DNA from: Magnetospirillum gryphiswaldense MSR-1 v2
Lineage (GTDB): Bacteria > Pseudomonadota > Alphaproteobacteria > Rhodospirillales > Magnetospirillaceae
Length of the DNA stretch: 64,000 bases
Direction of reading: 5' to 3'
Assembly (NCBI RefSeq): GCF_000513295.1
Contig: NC_023065.1
Location: 2,898,501-2,962,500 of the forward strand
Shown: piece by piece, positions 53,143 to 61,434 of the stretch
Layout of the letters: every line of letters starts with the position of its first letter
Numbering within the stretch: the stretch's first letter is position 1
Notes under the pieces: model-generated
Told to the model about the DNA's origin: nothing
The model's database searches: none
The model's input: the letters and a program-made list of their open reading frames with translations, nothing else
Translations under genes and position numbers: made by a program

Positions 53143-54712
53143 CGGCGTTGATCAGGCCCGCGGTGGAACAATCATGGGCCCCCGGCTGATCGGCACCGGT
53201 CAGTTGCGGCAGGATTTTCTTGGCCAATTGCTTGCCCAGTTCAACCCCCCATTGGTCGAAGGAATTGATGTCCCAGAGAATGCCCTGGACGAACACCTTG
53301 TGTTCATAAAGAGCGATCAGCATGCCCAGGGTATAGGGGTCCAACAGCTTGTAGAGCAGGGTGTTGGTCGGGTGGTTGCCGGCAAACACCCGGTGCGCCG
53401 CCTGAGCGTCGGCGAGATCGGGGTTTTCCGCCTTGACCTCGTCCAGGGTCTTGCCGCGCATCAGCGCCTCGGGCTGGGCCAGGAAGTTGGACAGCAGCAA
53501 GGTGTGATGCTCACCCACCGGATTGTGGGTGTTGGCGGCGGCCAGGAAGTCGCAGGGGATCAGCTTGGTGCCCTGGTGGATCAGCTGGTAGAAGGCGTGT
53601 TGGCCGTTGGTGCCCGGTTCGCCGAAGATGATCGTGCCGGTTTGCCAGCTGACCGTGCTGCCGTCGCGGGCCACGCTTTTGCCGTTTGATTCCATGTCCA
53701 ATTGCTGCAAATAGGCGGGCAGCCGGTGCAGGTACTGGTCATAGGGCAGCACCGCATGAGCGTGGGCGTCCATGAAATTGTTGTACCAAACCCCCAAAAG
53801 CCCCATGACCACCGGCATGTTGGCGGCAAGCGGTGCGCTGCGGAAATGCTCGTCCATGGCGGCGGCGCCGTCGAGCAGGCGGCGGAAATCGTTAAAACCG
53901 ATGGCGACCGCGATGGACAGGCCGATGGCCGACCACAGCGAATAGCGTCCGCCCACCCAATCCCAGAACTCGAACATATGATCGGTATCGATGCCGAACG
54001 CGGCCACCGCCGGGGCATTGGTGGACAGGGCGACGAAATGGCTGGCCACCGCGCCCGGCCCCAATCTGTCCACCAACCAGCCCTTGGCGGTATGGGCGTT
54101 GGCCATGGTTTCCTGGGTGGTGAAGGTCTTGGAGGCGACGATGAACAAGGTGCTTTCCGGGTCGCACAGCTTCAGCGTCTCGGCCATGTGGGTACCGTCG
54201 ACGTTGGAGACGAAGCGCACCCGCAATCCGTCCTTGTGATAGGGCCGCAACGCTTCCGACACCATCACCGGCCCCAAATCGGAGCCGCCGATGCCGATAT
54301 TGACCACGTCGGTGATGACCTTACCGGTGGCGCCGCGCCAGTCGCCGTTGCGCACCGCCTGGGCGAAATGGCCCATCTTGTCCAAGACGGCGGCCACCTC
54401 CGGGCGACCACCGCCACGCAAGGCGGTGTGCAGGACAGCGCGACCCTCGGTGGTGTTGATCTTGGCGCCGCTGAACATGGCATCGCGGGCGGTTTCCAAC
54501 CCAGCCTGCTCGGCCAGGCGGATCAGCAAGTCCATGGTGTGGCCCGTGATGCGGTTCTTGGAATAATCCAAGAGCACGTCGCCCAGGCGAAGGGAAAAGC
54601 GGTCGAAACGGCCAGGATCGTCAGCGAACAATGTCCGCATGTGGCTTGCCGCCATCTCTCCGGCATGCACGCTCAAGTCCCGCCATGCCGGCAGGTCGAT
54701 CGGATGCGCCAT
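53123..54712 (-). CDS. pgi: Glucose-6-phosphate isomerase
   Basis: 529-aa enzyme interconverting glucose 6-phosphate and fructose 6-phosphate. Signatures are [71 protein letters not shown] (PGI signature 1) and [12 protein letters not shown] (signature 2 region near the C terminus). Start ATG 54712 has GGAAGGGG 6 nt upstream; the longer frame to 54811 is non-coding. It is divergent from the nickel transport operon with 159 nt between. Confidence 0.97.
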   Translation of the reverse strand: MAHPIDLPAWRDLSVHAGEMAASHMRTLFADDPGRFDRFSLRLGDVLLDYSKNRITGHTMDLLIRLAEQAGLETARDAMFSGAKINTTEGRAVLHTALRGGGRPEVAAVLDKMGHFAQAVRNGDWRGATGKVITDVVNIGIGGSDLGPVMVSEALRPYHKDGLRVRFVSNVDGTHMAETLKLCDPESTLFIVASKTFTTQETMANAHTAKGWLVDRLGPGAVASHFVALSTNAPAVAAFGIDTDHMFEFWDWVGGRYSLWSAIGLSIAVAIGFNDFRRLLDGAAAMDEHFRSAPLAANMPVVMGLLGVWYNNFMDAHAHAVLPYDQYLHRLPAYLQQLDMESNGKSVARDGSTVSWQTGTIIFGEPGTNGQHAFYQLIHQGTKLIPCDFLAAANTHNPVGEHHTLLLSNFLAQPEALMRGKTLDEVKAENPDLADAQAAHRVFAGNHPTNTLLYKLLDPYTLGMLIALYEHKVFVQGILWDINSFDQWGVELGKQLAKKILPQLTGADQPGAHDCSTAGLINAVKAFQA

Positions 54713-54801
54713 GTTGGACCCCTTCCCACCCATTGTTATTGGTCCAATGGTAGCAGAGCCGCCCCACCCGGACCATCCCCCCCTGCCCCTGCGTTTTTGC
54801 G

Positions 54802-54830
54802 TTGGCAGCATGGCGCGGGCGGTCTATGCT
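54802..54830 (+). promoter_or_regulatory. Predicted sigma-70 promoter of the nickel/cobalt transport operon
   Basis: TTGGCA at 54802-54807, a 17-nt spacer and TATGCT at 54825-54830, about 41 nt upstream of the first gene's ATG. It matches the -35 and -10 consensus at 4 of 6 positions each or better, with ideal spacing. No NikR-type palindrome is obvious. Confidence 0.55.
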
Positions 54831-54871
54831 GATCGGCAACACAAAGTCGCATAATATTTTGGGGCTGACCG

Positions 54872-55633
54872 ATGCTTCGCTTACACGCCGCCTTGGCCGT
54901 TTTCTGTCTGCTGCCGTATTCGGCCCAGGCGCATTTTCAGGAGTTGATCCCCAACGCCGACATCGTCGCCGAGAGTGGTGATCGCAGCGTCAGCCTGGAC
55001 ATCACCTTCACCCACCCCATGGAAGGCGGCCCGGTGATGGAGATGGGGGCGCCGGTGCGCATGGGCGTGGTATCGCCCGCCGGCAAGGAGGATCTGAAAA
55101 AGGCCCTGGTGCCGGTGACGAAGGGGGCGGGCAAGACCGCCTATACCCTGTCGCATAAGCTGAAGGCGCCGGGCGATTACGTCTATTTCATCGAACCCGC
55201 CCCCTATTGGGAACCGGCGGAAGGCAAGCAGATCATCCACTACACCAAAGTGGTCGTCGATCTCGGCTCGGGCGAGGGCTGGGATAGTCTGGTCGGCCTG
55301 CCGGTGGAGATCGAGCCCCTGGTCCGCCCCTATGGCCTGTGGACCGGCAATCTGTTCCGCGGCATCGTCCGTCACAACGGCAAACCGGTGCCCTTCGCCG
55401 AGATCGAGGTGGAATGGAAGAATGACGGCAGCGTCAAGGCGCCGTCCGACCCCTTCATCACCCAGGTGATCAAGGCTGACAGCCAAGGCGCCTTCGCCTA
55501 TGCCGTGCCGCGCGCCGGCTGGTGGGGCTTCGCCGCCCTGATCGACGGCAAGCCGATGAAGGGCCCCGACGGCAAGTCGGCTCCCACCGAATTGGGTGGG
55601 CTGATGTGGGTCAAAGCGGTGGACATGAAGTAA
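54872..55633 (+). CDS. nikK: NikK-like periplasmic component (DUF4198) of an ECF nickel/cobalt transporter
   Basis: 253-aa exported protein. The signal peptide ends near YSAQA-HFQEL, so the mature N terminus begins with His. DUF4198 features follow: LDITFTHPMEGGPVMEMG, PGDYVYFIEPAPYWEPAEGK, then a second beta domain (NGKPVPFAEIEVEWKN, AFAYAVPRAGWWGFAAL). Similar proteins (NikK) accompany NikL, NikM, NikQ and NikO, and are thought to capture or deliver the metal in the periplasm. First gene of a five-gene operon; its stop overlaps the next ATG by 1 nt. Confidence 0.82.
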   Translation: MLRLHAALAVFCLLPYSAQAHFQELIPNADIVAESGDRSVSLDITFTHPMEGGPVMEMGAPVRMGVVSPAGKEDLKKALVPVTKGAGKTAYTLSHKLKAPGDYVYFIEPAPYWEPAEGKQIIHYTKVVVDLGSGEGWDSLVGLPVEIEPLVRPYGLWTGNLFRGIVRHNGKPVPFAEIEVEWKNDGSVKAPSDPFITQVIKADSQGAFAYAVPRAGWWGFAALIDGKPMKGPDGKSAPTELGGLMWVKAVDMK

Positions 55634-56217
55634 TGGCTCATATCCCCGATGGCATCGTTTCCACCCCTGTGTTGCTGGCAGGCGCCGTCATCGCCGCCGC
55701 CGGCATCGGACTGGGCCTGCGCCGGCTGACCCCGGAGCGGCTGCCCAAGGTGGCGGTACTGTCGGCCTTATTCTTCGTCGCCTCACTGGTGCATTTCCCC
55801 GTCGGCCTGACCAGCGTGCATCTGATGCTGGGCGGACTGGCCGGAGTGCTGTTGGGCCTCGCCGCCTTTCCCGCCATCGCCGTCGGCCTGATTTTGCAAG
55901 CCGTGCTGTTCGGTTTCGGCGGCTTGCTGGTGCTCGGGGTCAATATCGCCAATATCGCCCTGCCCGCCGTGGTGCTGGGCCTAGCCGGACGCACCATGCT
56001 GGCGCGCCCGGCTTTGGCCGGTCTGGTGGCCGGCGGTGGCGCGGTGGCCGGCACCGCCCTGATGGTGGCCCTGTCCCTGGCCATGTCGGGACGCGAATTC
56101 CAGGTCGGTGCTCAGGCGCTGGCCGTCACCTATGTGCCGCTGCTGGCGGTCGAGGCGGTGTTCACCGCCGCTCTTTTGGGTTTGTTGGTCAAGGTCAAGC
56201 CCGAGGCATTGCGATGA
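55633..56217 (+). CDS. nikM: NikM/CbiM substrate-binding membrane component of an ECF transporter
   Basis: S-component (194 aa, slightly short for the family) with six or so hydrophobic helices. The N terminus is MAHIPDGIVS. In NikM/CbiM the usual start is MHIPDG, where the N-terminal amine and His2 bind Ni or Co; here an Ala lies between Met and His. HFPVGLTSVHLMLGGL carries the second His-rich metal loop (H-x-PVG-x-TS-x-H). The stop overlaps the next gene by 4 nt. Ni is favoured over Co by the NikK and NikL partners, but the specificity is not proved. Confidence 0.9.
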   Translation: MAHIPDGIVSTPVLLAGAVIAAAGIGLGLRRLTPERLPKVAVLSALFFVASLVHFPVGLTSVHLMLGGLAGVLLGLAAFPAIAVGLILQAVLFGFGGLLVLGVNIANIALPAVVLGLAGRTMLARPALAGLVAGGGAVAGTALMVALSLAMSGREFQVGAQALAVTYVPLLAVEAVFTAALLGLLVKVKPEALR

Positions 56218-56720
56218 GACATATCCTATGCGCCCTGTGCCTGCTGCTGGCCTGCACCGGCCCGGCCCTGGCCCATAAGCTCAAACTGTTCGTCACCAGC
56301 GAGGGCGGACAGGTGAGCGGCAGCCTGTATTTCGCCGGCGGCGGCAAGGCTGGCCAACTGGACGGCCACGTGTTGGACGCCGCCGGACAGGTGGTGGCGC
56401 AGCTACGCACCGGCGATGACGGCTCGTTCAGTTTCACCCCGCCCGACGGGGCCGCCTATCGCATCCGCTTCGAAAGCGCCGACGGCCACATGGCCGAAGC
56501 CGGCATCGGCGCCGCTCCAACCGTGATTCCCCCTACCATCACCAGTACGGCCCCCGATCTCGACGCGGCCCTGGCCAGCCAGTTGCGGCCCTTGCGCGAA
56601 CAGATCGATGCCCTGGAAAACCGTACCCGCTTATCCGACATCATCGGCGGCATCGGCATCATTTTCGGGCTGTTCGGCTGTTATGCCTGGATCGCGGCGC
56701 GGCGAAAGGAACGGACATGA
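56214..56720 (+). CDS. nikL: NikL-like accessory membrane protein of the ECF transporter
   Basis: 168 aa: signal sequence or first helix (ILCALCLLLACTGPALA), an extracytoplasmic beta domain like the carboxypeptidase regulatory fold (VSGSLYFAGGGKAGQLDGHV, SFSFTPPDGAAYRIRFESA), a short helical linker (LRPLREQIDALENRTRL) and a C-terminal transmembrane helix (IIGGIGIIFGLFGCYAWIAA). The mature region starts HKLKLF. It has the topology described for NikL, which replaces CbiN/NikN. Overlaps nikM and nikQ by 4 nt each. Confidence 0.78.
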   Translation: MRHILCALCLLLACTGPALAHKLKLFVTSEGGQVSGSLYFAGGGKAGQLDGHVLDAAGQVVAQLRTGDDGSFSFTPPDGAAYRIRFESADGHMAEAGIGAAPTVIPPTITSTAPDLDAALASQLRPLREQIDALENRTRLSDIIGGIGIIFGLFGCYAWIAARRKERT

Positions 56721-57496
56721 GCAGCATCGCCCTGACCGCTGCCGGCTCGCCCCTGGACCCGCCGGCCCAGGCCCGCCCGCTGCTGGCCCGGCTTGATCCG
56801 CGCAGCCGGGTGCTGGCGGCCCTGGCCTTCGCCGTCGGCGTGGTGTGCTGCCAGTCGGTCCCCGCCTTGCTGTTCGCCGGCGCCCTGGCGGTGGGATTGG
56901 CCATCCTCGCCCGACTGGCGCCCGCCACCACCCTGCGCCGGGTGCTGGCGGTGGAAGGCTTCATGCTGCTGACCCTGGCCAGTTTGCCTTTCACCATGGG
57001 CGGCGAGCCGGCCTTGACCCTGTTGGGCTTCACCGCCGGTTGGGACGGCTTCCACCGCGCCGGCATCATCATGCTGAAATCCAGCGCCGTGTTGTTGGCC
57101 ACCCTGGCCCTGCTTGGCACCTTGGACATGCCGGCCCTGGGCCATGCCCTGGCCCGGCTGGGGCTGCCGCTGCGCTTCGTCGCCCTGTTTTTGTTCACCG
57201 TGCGCTATATCGACGTGCTGTACCGCGAATATGCCCGCCTGCGTCTGGCCATGCGGGCGCGCGGCTTCCGCCCACACGCGTCGCTGCATTGCTGGCGCTC
57301 GCTCGGCCATCTGTTCGGCATGCTGCTGGTGGGCAGCCTGGAACGGTCGGAACGCATTCATGCCGCCATGCGCTGCCGTGGTTTCGACGGGCGCTTTCAT
57401 TTGCTTGACGAACATCGTCCGGGCAGGCTGGATTGGGGCTTCGGCGCGGTGCAGACCGCGTCCTTGCTGCTTCTGGCCGTATTGGATGTCTGGTGA
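56717..57496 (+). CDS. nikQ: NikQ/CbiQ transmembrane (T) component of the ECF transporter
   Basis: 259-aa energy-coupling membrane protein. The N-terminal hydrophobic helices (LARLDPRSRVLAALAFAVG is the conserved entry) and the two Ala-Arg-Gly cytoplasmic motifs are visible: LRLAMRARGFRPH and IHAAMRCRGFDGRF. These Arg-containing helices couple to the ATPase dimer. Overlaps nikL (4 nt) and nikO (4 nt). Confidence 0.9.
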   Translation: MSSIALTAAGSPLDPPAQARPLLARLDPRSRVLAALAFAVGVVCCQSVPALLFAGALAVGLAILARLAPATTLRRVLAVEGFMLLTLASLPFTMGGEPALTLLGFTAGWDGFHRAGIIMLKSSAVLLATLALLGTLDMPALGHALARLGLPLRFVALFLFTVRYIDVLYREYARLRLAMRARGFRPHASLHCWRSLGHLFGMLLVGSLERSERIHAAMRCRGFDGRFHLLDEHRPGRLDWGFGAVQTASLLLLAVLDVW

Positions 57497-58146
57497 CCCC
57501 ACCCTTGTTTCAGCTTCAGGATATTCGCTTCGGCTATGACCCGGATCATCCGGTGCTGGCTGGGGTCGATTTCACCCTGGCGGCGGCGGAGCGGGTGGCC
57601 CTGTGCGGCGCCAATGGTTCGGGCAAGACCACGCTGCTGCATGTCATGGTCGGCCTGCTGACCCCGTCATCGGGAAGCGTCACCGCCTTTGGCCGCGAGC
57701 GCCGCCGCGAAAGCGATTTCCACGAGGTCCGCGCCCAGGCCGGCTTGTTGTTCCAGGATTCCGACGACCAGCTTTTTTGTCCCACCGTGGCCGAGGATGT
57801 CGCCTTCGGCCCGCTGAACCTGGGCCAAAGCCGGGCCGAGGCGCGGCAAGCGGCGGAAGACGCCCTGGCCCAAGTGGGATTGGATGGGTTCGGCCATCGG
57901 GTCACCCACAAATTGTCGGGCGGACAGAAGCGGCTGGTGGCCTTGGCCTCGGTGCTGGCCATGCGACCACAGGTGCTGCTGCTGGACGAACCCACCAACG
58001 GTCTGGACCGCGATTCCCGCGCCCGTCTGCTCGCCGTGTTGGCCGGGCTACCGCAAGCCATGGTGATCATCGCTCATGACGACGATGCCCTGGCGGTACT
58101 GACCCGCCGCCGGGTGGTTCTGGAAGCCGGGCGCCTGTTGGGCTAA
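57493..58146 (+). CDS. nikO: NikO/CbiO ATP-binding component of the ECF transporter
   Basis: 217-aa ABC ATPase. Walker A GANGSGKTTL (about residues 40-49), Q-loop in LLFQDSDDQLFCPTVAEDVA (the DDQLF variant typical of CbiO), signature LSGGQKRLVALASVLA, Walker B VLLLDEPTNGLD and a switch His in IIAHDDDALA. The start is a GTG at 57493 that overlaps the nikQ stop (GTGA). Only one ATPase gene is present, so it should act as a homodimer. ATP hydrolysis drives metal uptake through NikM/NikQ. Confidence 0.95.
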   Translation: MTPPLFQLQDIRFGYDPDHPVLAGVDFTLAAAERVALCGANGSGKTTLLHVMVGLLTPSSGSVTAFGRERRRESDFHEVRAQAGLLFQDSDDQLFCPTVAEDVAFGPLNLGQSRAEARQAAEDALAQVGLDGFGHRVTHKLSGGQKRLVALASVLAMRPQVLLLDEPTNGLDRDSRARLLAVLAGLPQAMVIIAHDDDALAVLTRRRVVLEAGRLLG

Positions 58147-58178
58147 ACTTGGCGAAACCGTACCGCCCGGAGGTTACC

Positions 58179-58463
58179 ATGCACGATTCCCATCACGGCC
58201 CGCACAGCCATGGCCACAAACACGCCCATGGTCATGAGCACAGCCACGTGCATGCGCATGAACACACCCATGGCGAGGTCAGCCACACTCATCCGCACGC
58301 CCATGCCCACAGCCACGAGCATCTGCACCAGCACAGCCACCCCCATGCGCATGAGGGCGATGAAGCCCATGCCCATGGTCACGACGATGCCAAGCATGCC
58401 TGGAAGCCGCACGACCACCAGCACGCGGCGGATGAACTCCCCGATCACGACCATCAGCATTAA
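58179..58463 (+). CDS. Histidine-rich 94-residue protein (37 His), probable nickel-binding
   Basis: Low-complexity acidic and His-rich protein: about 37 of 94 residues are His, mostly in alternating HxH patterns (HGHKHAHGHE, HAHSHEHLHQ). It has no signal peptide, so a cytoplasmic location is likely. GGAGG lies 5 nt before ATG 58179; a TTG at 58149 in the same frame is less likely. It follows nikO by 32 nt, as the sixth gene of the transport operon. By analogy with Helicobacter Hpn and His-rich nickel chaperones, it may store or buffer imported Ni; no homology is claimed, because composition drives the resemblance. Confidence 0.82.
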   Translation: MHDSHHGPHSHGHKHAHGHEHSHVHAHEHTHGEVSHTHPHAHAHSHEHLHQHSHPHAHEGDEAHAHGHDDAKHAWKPHDHQHAADELPDHDHQH

Positions 58464-59494
58464 GCCGACCACACCAGCGGCTCGAACGGGCGCAGATTAT
58501 CCAGGAATTGATTGGTGCTGGCGGCCCAACTGAAGCTCAGCGCATGGTCGCGGCAGAGCTCTGGGTCGATGGTCACCGCCCGCAATGCCGCCTGTCGCAG
58601 ATCGTCGGCCAGTACCCCGGCGGGGGAATCGCCGATCACGTCCAGCGGTCCGGGCACCGCATAGGCCGCCACCGGCAGGCCTGAGGCCAGGGCCTCCAGC
58701 AGCACCAGACCGAACGTGTCGGTCCGCGAGGGGAAGACGAAAACGTCCGCCCCGGCATAATGACAGGCCAGATCCTCGCCGTGACGGGCGCCGACGAAGC
58801 GCACCTCGGGGTGCTTCCGACGCAAATCCTCCAGTTGCGGGCCGTCGCCGACCACCACCTTGGATCCTGGCAGATCGAGGTCGAGAAAGGCCTGAATGTT
58901 CTTTTCCACCGCCACCCGACCCACATACAGGAAGATCGGGCGCGGCAGGTCGCCCCATGGCCCGTCCGCCTGTCGGCATTCGGGGCGCGGGCGGAACAAT
59001 TGGGTATCCACCCCCCGCGACCAGCGCCCGATATTGGCGAAACCGCGCTGGGTCAGCTCGTCCTCGATGCCCTGGGTCGCCACCATGATGCGCGACGACG
59101 CACCGTGAAAGCGGCGCATCACCGCATAGGACAAAGCCAGCGGCACCCGCCAGCGGGCCTGGACGTATTCGGGGAACTTGGTGTGATAGGCGGTGGTGAA
59201 GGGAATGGCCCGGCGCAGGCAATAGCGTCTGGCCGCCCAACCCAGCGGCCCCTCGGTGGCGATGTGGATGGCGCAGGGCTGGGCCTGTTCGATCATCCGC
59301 CTGAGCTTGGCGCCGGGCTTCACCGCCAGTCGGATTTCGGGATAGCTGGGGCAGGGCAGCGACCGGAAACGGTCGGGGGTGACCATGACCACGTCATGGC
59401 CGGCGGCCTGCAATTCGGTTTTTAAGGTATCAAGCGTGCGGACGACGCCATTGACCTGAGGAAACCAGGCATCCGAGACCACGAGTATGCGCAT
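58460..59494 (-). CDS. GT4-family glycosyltransferase, possibly acting on diacylglycerol
   Basis: 344-aa GT-B enzyme. N-terminal domain: VVSDAWFPQVNGVVRTLDTL and AIHIATEGPLGWAARRYC. Acceptor-lobe helix: TTAYHTKFPEYVQARW. C-terminal donor site: LYVGRVAVEKNIQAFL, KVVVGDGPQ and PSRTDTFGLVLLEALASGLP, the EX7E motif. The pattern resembles alpha-mannosyl and diglucosyl-diacylglycerol synthases (Agt, SqdX-like). The start MRILVVSDAWFPQ is clearly correct, yet it lies 73 nt inside the 3' end of the phosphoesterase gene, so the two are translated from overlapping frames. Its neighbour and the DGK-like gene suggest glycolipid synthesis. Confidence 0.85.
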   Translation of the reverse strand: MRILVVSDAWFPQVNGVVRTLDTLKTELQAAGHDVVMVTPDRFRSLPCPSYPEIRLAVKPGAKLRRMIEQAQPCAIHIATEGPLGWAARRYCLRRAIPFTTAYHTKFPEYVQARWRVPLALSYAVMRRFHGASSRIMVATQGIEDELTQRGFANIGRWSRGVDTQLFRPRPECRQADGPWGDLPRPIFLYVGRVAVEKNIQAFLDLDLPGSKVVVGDGPQLEDLRRKHPEVRFVGARHGEDLACHYAGADVFVFPSRTDTFGLVLLEALASGLPVAAYAVPGPLDVIGDSPAGVLADDLRQAALRAVTIDPELCRDHALSFSWAASTNQFLDNLRPFEPLVWSA

Positions 59495-60303
59495 TCCTTC
59501 TCCTTGGCCTGAAGGGGCAGAGGGGCGGTGACGGGCAGGGCCAACGGCCCCTGTTCCAGCCAGTGGACGATTTCCAGGCGCCCATCCATGTGCTCGACCA
59601 AGGCGGTGCAGCTTTCCACCCAATCGCCGTCATTGGCGTAAAGGATGCCGTCCACAAGGCGCAATTCGGCGTGGTGGATATGGCCGCAGACGACGCCGTC
59701 GACGCCTTGGCGGCGGGCCTCCTCGACGATGGTCTGTTCGTAATCGTCGATGAACTGGACGGCGTTCTTGACCTTGTGTTTCAGATAGGCCGACAACGAC
59801 CAATAGGAATAGCCCAGGCGGCGGCGGATCAGGTTGAACCAGTGGTTGGCCGACAGCGCCAGCGTATAGGCCCAGTCGCCCAAATGGGCCAGCCACTTGG
59901 CGTATTTGACCACGCCGTCGAAGGCATCGCCGTGCAACACCAACAGCCGCTTGCCGTCGGCGGTGGTGTGGATGGCCTGGGCGACCACCTTGATGTCGCC
60001 GAAATTGTGCTCGGTGTAGCCACGGGCGAATTCGTCGTGATTGCCGGGCACGAACACCACGTCGGTGCCCTTGCGCGCCTTGCGCAGAATTTTCTGCACC
60101 ACGTCGTTGTGGGCCTGGGGCCAATACCACGAGCGACGCAACCGCCAGCCGTCGACGATGTCGCCGACCAGATACAGGTGCTCGGATTCGGTATGCTTGA
60201 GAAAATCCAGCAGGAATTCAGCTTTGCATCCCCGCGTGCCCAAATGGACGTCCGATATCCAGATGCTGCGGTATTGACGGTCGGGGATGGAATCCTGGGT
60301 CAT
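59422..60303 (-). CDS. PlcP/LpxH-like metallophosphoesterase
   Basis: 293-aa calcineurin-fold enzyme. Metal ligands: SDVHLGTRGC (D and H, about residues 18-21), YLVGDIVDGW (D), PGNHDEF (N, H), LVLHGDAFDGV (H) and VVCGHIHHAEL (GHxH). The annotation as UDP-2,3-diacylglucosamine hydrolase (LpxH) is common for this family. However, close relatives (PlcP) are phospholipase-C-type enzymes that release diacylglycerol from phosphatidylcholine and phosphatidylethanolamine under phosphate starvation, and are paired with a glycosyltransferase. The start is ATG 60303; the frame is open to 60417. The C-terminal 24 residues are encoded over the start of the glycosyltransferase gene. No clear Pho box is visible. 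Confidence 0.83.
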   Translation of the reverse strand: MTQDSIPDRQYRSIWISDVHLGTRGCKAEFLLDFLKHTESEHLYLVGDIVDGWRLRRSWYWPQAHNDVVQKILRKARKGTDVVFVPGNHDEFARGYTEHNFGDIKVVAQAIHTTADGKRLLVLHGDAFDGVVKYAKWLAHLGDWAYTLALSANHWFNLIRRRLGYSYWSLSAYLKHKVKNAVQFIDDYEQTIVEEARRQGVDGVVCGHIHHAELRLVDGILYANDGDWVESCTALVEHMDGRLEIVHWLEQGPLALPVTAPLPLQAKEKECAYSWSRMPGFLRSMASSARLIP

Positions 60304-60438
60304 GGGCTTGCACCCGCTGCTAACTTGGGCGCTTTTTAGTATCCACTCGACAGACAAGTACACATATATTGTATCTCTCCAAATATAATTCATGGAACTG
60401 AAGGCTTTGTGTAACAATTAATTCACCGCTGCCGGGCG

Positions 60439-61395
60439 ATGGCGCAGGTTATACAAAGGCTCATGTTGGCGCAGACCATGATCCAGACGGACAATCACAC
60501 TTTGGCCACCGCGCAAGCGCGCCGTTGCCTCGTTATCCACAATCCTACCGCCGGACGGCGCCGTAAAAAGCGCATGCTGGCCGTGGTCGAGCGGCTGCGG
60601 GAATTGGGCTGCACGGTGACCGCCATGCAAACCACCCAGCGCGGCGACGCCGAGGCCTTCGCCCGCGCCGCCAGTGCCGACGATTACGACGTCATCGTCG
60701 CCGCCGGTGGCGATGGCACTGTCAACGAGGTGGTCAACGGCATGGTTGCCGGGACCGGCGGCGTCGCCCTGGCGGTGATCCCGCTGGGCACCGCCAACGT
60801 CCTGGCCCTGGAAATCGGCCTGGACCCCAAGGACGAGGAACGGATCGCCCGCGCCATCGCCCATGGCCCGGCACGGACCATTCATCTGGGGGTGGCCAAT
60901 GGTCGCCATTTCGTCCTGATGGCTGGGGCCGGCCTGGATGCCCATGTGGTCGAGGGCGTCAACATCGCGCTCAAACGGGCCACCGGCAAATTGGCCTATG
61001 TGGTGGAAAGCGCCAAGCAGGCCTTCGGCTACGATTTCCCCGAAATCACCGTGCGCGCCAATGGCGAAATCTATGAAGGCCGCATGGCGGTGGCCTGCAA
61101 GGGCCGCTATTACGGCGGCCCGTTCATCGCCGCCCCTGGCGCCAGCCTGGAAAGCCCCAAGCTGGAAGTGTGCATCCTGCCCAAGACCGGCGTCGCCGGG
61201 GTGATGCGCTATGGCTTGGCCCTGCCCATGAACCGGCTGTCCGATCTGCCGGAAGTGATGGTGATCTCGGCCGAGTCCATGATCATCCAGGGGCCGCGCG
61301 GGGCGCCATTGCAAGGCGACGGTGACATCGTCGCCCGCCTGCCCGCCGAAATCAGCATCGCCCGCGAAACCGTGCAACTGATCGTGCCGGAATAA
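60439..61395 (+). CDS. Diacylglycerol kinase-family lipid kinase
   Basis: Up to 318 aa, of the DAGK_cat/YegS fold. The motif CLVIHNPTAGRRRKK sits at the first strand, IVAAGGDGTVNEVVNGM is the GGDGT ATP-binding loop and AVIPLGTANVLALEIGL the second nucleotide loop. The C-terminal domain has the recognisable PKLEVCILP and LQGDGDIV. It phosphorylates diacylglycerol, sphingosine-like or related lipids. Alternative starts at 60463 and 60478 are plausible, and no clear Shine-Dalgarno favours one. Divergent from the phosphoesterase gene; recycling of diacylglycerol would fit that context. Confidence 0.88.
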   Translation: MAQVIQRLMLAQTMIQTDNHTLATAQARRCLVIHNPTAGRRRKKRMLAVVERLRELGCTVTAMQTTQRGDAEAFARAASADDYDVIVAAGGDGTVNEVVNGMVAGTGGVALAVIPLGTANVLALEIGLDPKDEERIARAIAHGPARTIHLGVANGRHFVLMAGAGLDAHVVEGVNIALKRATGKLAYVVESAKQAFGYDFPEITVRANGEIYEGRMAVACKGRYYGGPFIAAPGASLESPKLEVCILPKTGVAGVMRYGLALPMNRLSDLPEVMVISAESMIIQGPRGAPLQGDGDIVARLPAEISIARETVQLIVPE

Positions 61396-61434
61396 GACGG
61401 GTCCACGGGCTGCGCTTCGCGCAGAGCACCAGAT

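Noticed and set aside
60304-60438. Pho box controlling the PlcP-like gene
   Set aside because: The interval contains TGTC-like fragments but no two direct repeats at the required 11-nt spacing.
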